Of a DNA stretch of 5,418 nucleotides, positions 4,731 through 5,418 are shown piece by piece. The notes beneath the pieces were generated by a model, which was not told the DNA's origin, ran no database searches, and saw only the letters and a list, made by a program, of their open reading frames with translations. How positions within the stretch are numbered: the stretch's first letter is position 1; every line of letters starts with the position of its first letter. The stretch is from Oscillospiraceae bacterium. Lineage in GTDB: Bacteria > Bacillota > Clostridia > Oscillospirales > Acutalibacteraceae. The translations under genes and the position numbers were made by a program. The stretch is from positions 1-5,418 of the forward strand of contig JAISII010000127.1 in the NCBI GenBank assembly GCA_031262125.1, written 5' to 3'.

Positions 4731-4841
4731 ATGAACAATGAACAATACAAATATGCGGCACAAAATTGACGGCTGCAATGTATATTGTTCATTATTAACT
4801 GTTCATTGTTCACTTTTCACTGCGGCAACGCCGCATATTTG
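4731..4841. repeat. Interleaved inverted-repeat element abutting tRNA-Gln
   Basis: A 13-bp perfect inverted repeat TGAACAATGAACA (4732-4744) / TGTTCATTGTTCA (4800-4812) crosses a 12-bp perfect inverted repeat CAAATATGCGGC (4748-4759) / GCCGCATATTTG (4830-4841). Extra copies of ATGAACAAT/ATTGTTCAT (4731-4739, 4738-4746, 4784-4792) allow other pairings, and TGCGGC-AAC-GCCGCA (4821-4835) is a local hairpin. The last arm overlaps the final two bases of the CCA end of tRNA-Gln. The sequence resembles non-coding GAACAAT-type intergenic repeats. No transposase is present. Confidence 0.7.
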
Positions 4842-4915
4842 GCTGGGAAGGCGGGATTCGAACCCACGAGATGACGGAGTCAAAGTCCGTTGCCTTACCG
4901 CTTGGCTACTTCCCA
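4840..4915 (-). tRNA. tRNA-Gln (anticodon TTG)
   Basis: A complete 76-nt cloverleaf on the minus strand. The acceptor TGGGAAG pairs with CTTCCCA, the discriminator is G, and CCA is encoded (4840-4842). The D arm is GCC/GGC, and the anticodon stem ACGGA/TCCGT has loop CTTTGAC with anticodon TTG at 4881-4883. The T arm is GTGGG-TTCGAAT-CCCGC. The U1-A72 first pair, the loop and the G73 fit bacterial tRNA-Gln. Confidence 0.97.
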
Positions 4916-4928
4916 TTAACAAAACAAT

Positions 4929-4957
4929 ATTATAAAGATTTTGTTTGTGTTTGTCAA
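4929..4957 (-). promoter_or_regulatory. Consensus sigma-A promoter of tRNA-Gln
   Basis: On the minus strand there is a perfect TTGACA (4952-4957), a 17-bp spacer and a perfect TATAAT (4929-4934). The start near 4922 leaves only about 7 nt before the mature tRNA end. Confidence 0.85.
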
Positions 4958-5143
4958 TGTTTTTTGGTGTTGTTTATAAATTTTTTTTAAAAATGGGCAT
5001 TTTCTGAAGAGTTTTCTACCCTAAGCTACAATAAAACAGCTTTAAAACTATCTTTAAAATATGGCAAAAATAAATAAAAATTCCTTTTTTTACAAATATT
5101 TTTAAAAAACATTAAAATTTGATTGGCAATTAGCAAAAAACTA

Positions 5144-5172
5144 TAGACTAAAAATATTTTTTGTGATATAAT
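5144..5172 (+). promoter_or_regulatory. Extended -10 promoter of the NuoE/HndA-like gene
   Basis: A perfect TATAAT (5167-5172) preceded by TGA gives an extended -10. TAGACT (5144-5149), 17 bp upstream, matches 4 of 6 of the -35 consensus. The start near 5179 leaves a leader of about 43 nt. Confidence 0.65.
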
Positions 5173-5221
5173 TTGTTGGTATGCAAAGTTCTAAGTTAAT
5201 AAAGTTACAAGGAGGCAACAT

Positions 5222-5418
5222 ATGCAGAAGAAAATCAGCAACATCCCGTTTAAAGACACACCGGAGCAAAGTGCAAAGCTTGACGAAGTTATTGCCCAAA
5301 AAAAGGATACCCCGGGTGCCGTAATGGGCATTTTGCAAGAAGCACAGGCAATTTACGGCTATCTGCCGCTGGAAGTTCAAATTAAAATTGCCGACGGTTT
5401 AAACAAATCACTGGAAGA
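5222..5418 (+). CDS. NuoE/HndA-like 24-kDa [2Fe-2S] subunit, N-terminal part
   Basis: Sixty-five codons are present before the right edge. The segment GAVMGILQEAQAIYGYLPLEVQIKIADGLN (about residues 33-62, here summarised by its landmarks ILQEAQ, IYGYLP and EVxxxIA) is the typical N-terminal helical region of the NuoE family. These are the thioredoxin-like [2Fe-2S] subunits of NADH dehydrogenase complex I, NADP-reducing hydrogenase (HndA) and electron-bifurcating hydrogenase (HydC), which take part in electron transfer with a NuoF-like flavoprotein. The four Cys ligands lie beyond the window, so the complex cannot be decided. In an anaerobic Clostridium relative a hydrogenase is the more likely context. 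The ATG has a perfect AAGGAGG at 5209-5215, 6 nt away. The full family length is about 160 residues. Confidence 0.85.
   Translation, partial: MQKKISNIPFKDTPEQSAKLDEVIAQKKDTPGAVMGILQEAQAIYGYLPLEVQIKIADGLNKSLE

Larger units (their letters stand above)
4916..5221. other. AT-rich gene-free spacer between divergent tRNA-Gln and NuoE-like gene
   Basis: This 306-bp stretch contains the tRNA-Gln promoter on the minus strand and the promoter and ribosome binding site of the rightward gene. The centre (about 4970-5140) is A/T homopolymer-rich, with only a 5-bp AAGCT/AGCTT hairpin and no ORF that has a ribosome binding site. Confidence 0.6.

Noticed and set aside
2070..4915. Site-specific integration at the tRNA genes
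   Set aside because: I found no direct repeat of either tRNA 3' end on the far side of the islet and no integrase gene, so att sites are not supported.
4738..4935. 65-codon plus-strand ORF containing GRRDSNPRDDGVKVRCLTAWLLP
   Set aside because: It is the antisense translation of tRNA-Gln fused to repeat sequence, a common annotation artefact.
5141..5380. 79-codon minus-strand ORF
   Set aside because: It lies opposite the NuoE-like gene, which has a promoter, a perfect ribosome binding site and family motifs.

Overview
The window looks like chromosomal DNA of a low-to-moderate-GC Clostridia-type Firmicute, possibly Oscillospiraceae/Ruminococcaceae. The evidence is AGGAGG-type ribosome binding sites, strict sigma-A promoters with 17-bp spacers, tRNAs with encoded CCA, ThyX instead of ThyA, and the start of a NuoE/HndA-type iron-sulfur subunit of the kind found in anaerobe hydrogenases. 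This taxonomic reading is inference from gene content and style, not from a search.

Left part (1-1845, minus strand): a dTMP supply operon. A good extended -10 promoter drives thyX (dUMP to dTMP), then tmk (dTMP to dTDP), then, after 7 bp, the first 34 codons of a gene that resembles the DUF2156 family and runs off the left edge.

Middle (1890-2491): a strong plus-strand promoter and a tRNA with anticodon CAT. Its identity elements fit the lysidine-modified Ile2 tRNA better than a Met tRNA. Behind it lie a perfect hairpin, an unusual array of mini-hairpins bracketed by ATGAA/TTCAT with an 18-bp period, a plus-strand terminator, an 18-bp palindrome and a minus-strand terminator.

Accessory-looking islet (2492-4648): two AT-rich genes transcribed divergently from one 247-bp regulatory region. 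On the minus strand is an unusual HTH-ROK regulator. It has lost the catalytic Asp and the zinc motif of ROK kinases, and a repetitive K/E coiled coil interrupts it where the zinc motif should be. On the plus strand is an orphan 128-residue protein with a disordered basic N-terminus and one C-terminal membrane segment. It is preceded by a structured leader and followed by a possible 11-codon ORF that ends on a very good terminator. The simplest model is that the ROK protein controls itself and the membrane protein through the symmetrical TTTTTGCA repeats between their promoters. This two-gene unit between two tRNA genes is the best candidate here for something undescribed.

Right part (4649-5418): an interleaved inverted-repeat element that abuts the 3' end of a minus-strand tRNA-Gln(TTG) with its own consensus promoter, an AT-rich spacer, and a plus-strand promoter, ribosome binding site and the first 65 codons of a NuoE/HndA-like 24-kDa subunit cut by the right edge.
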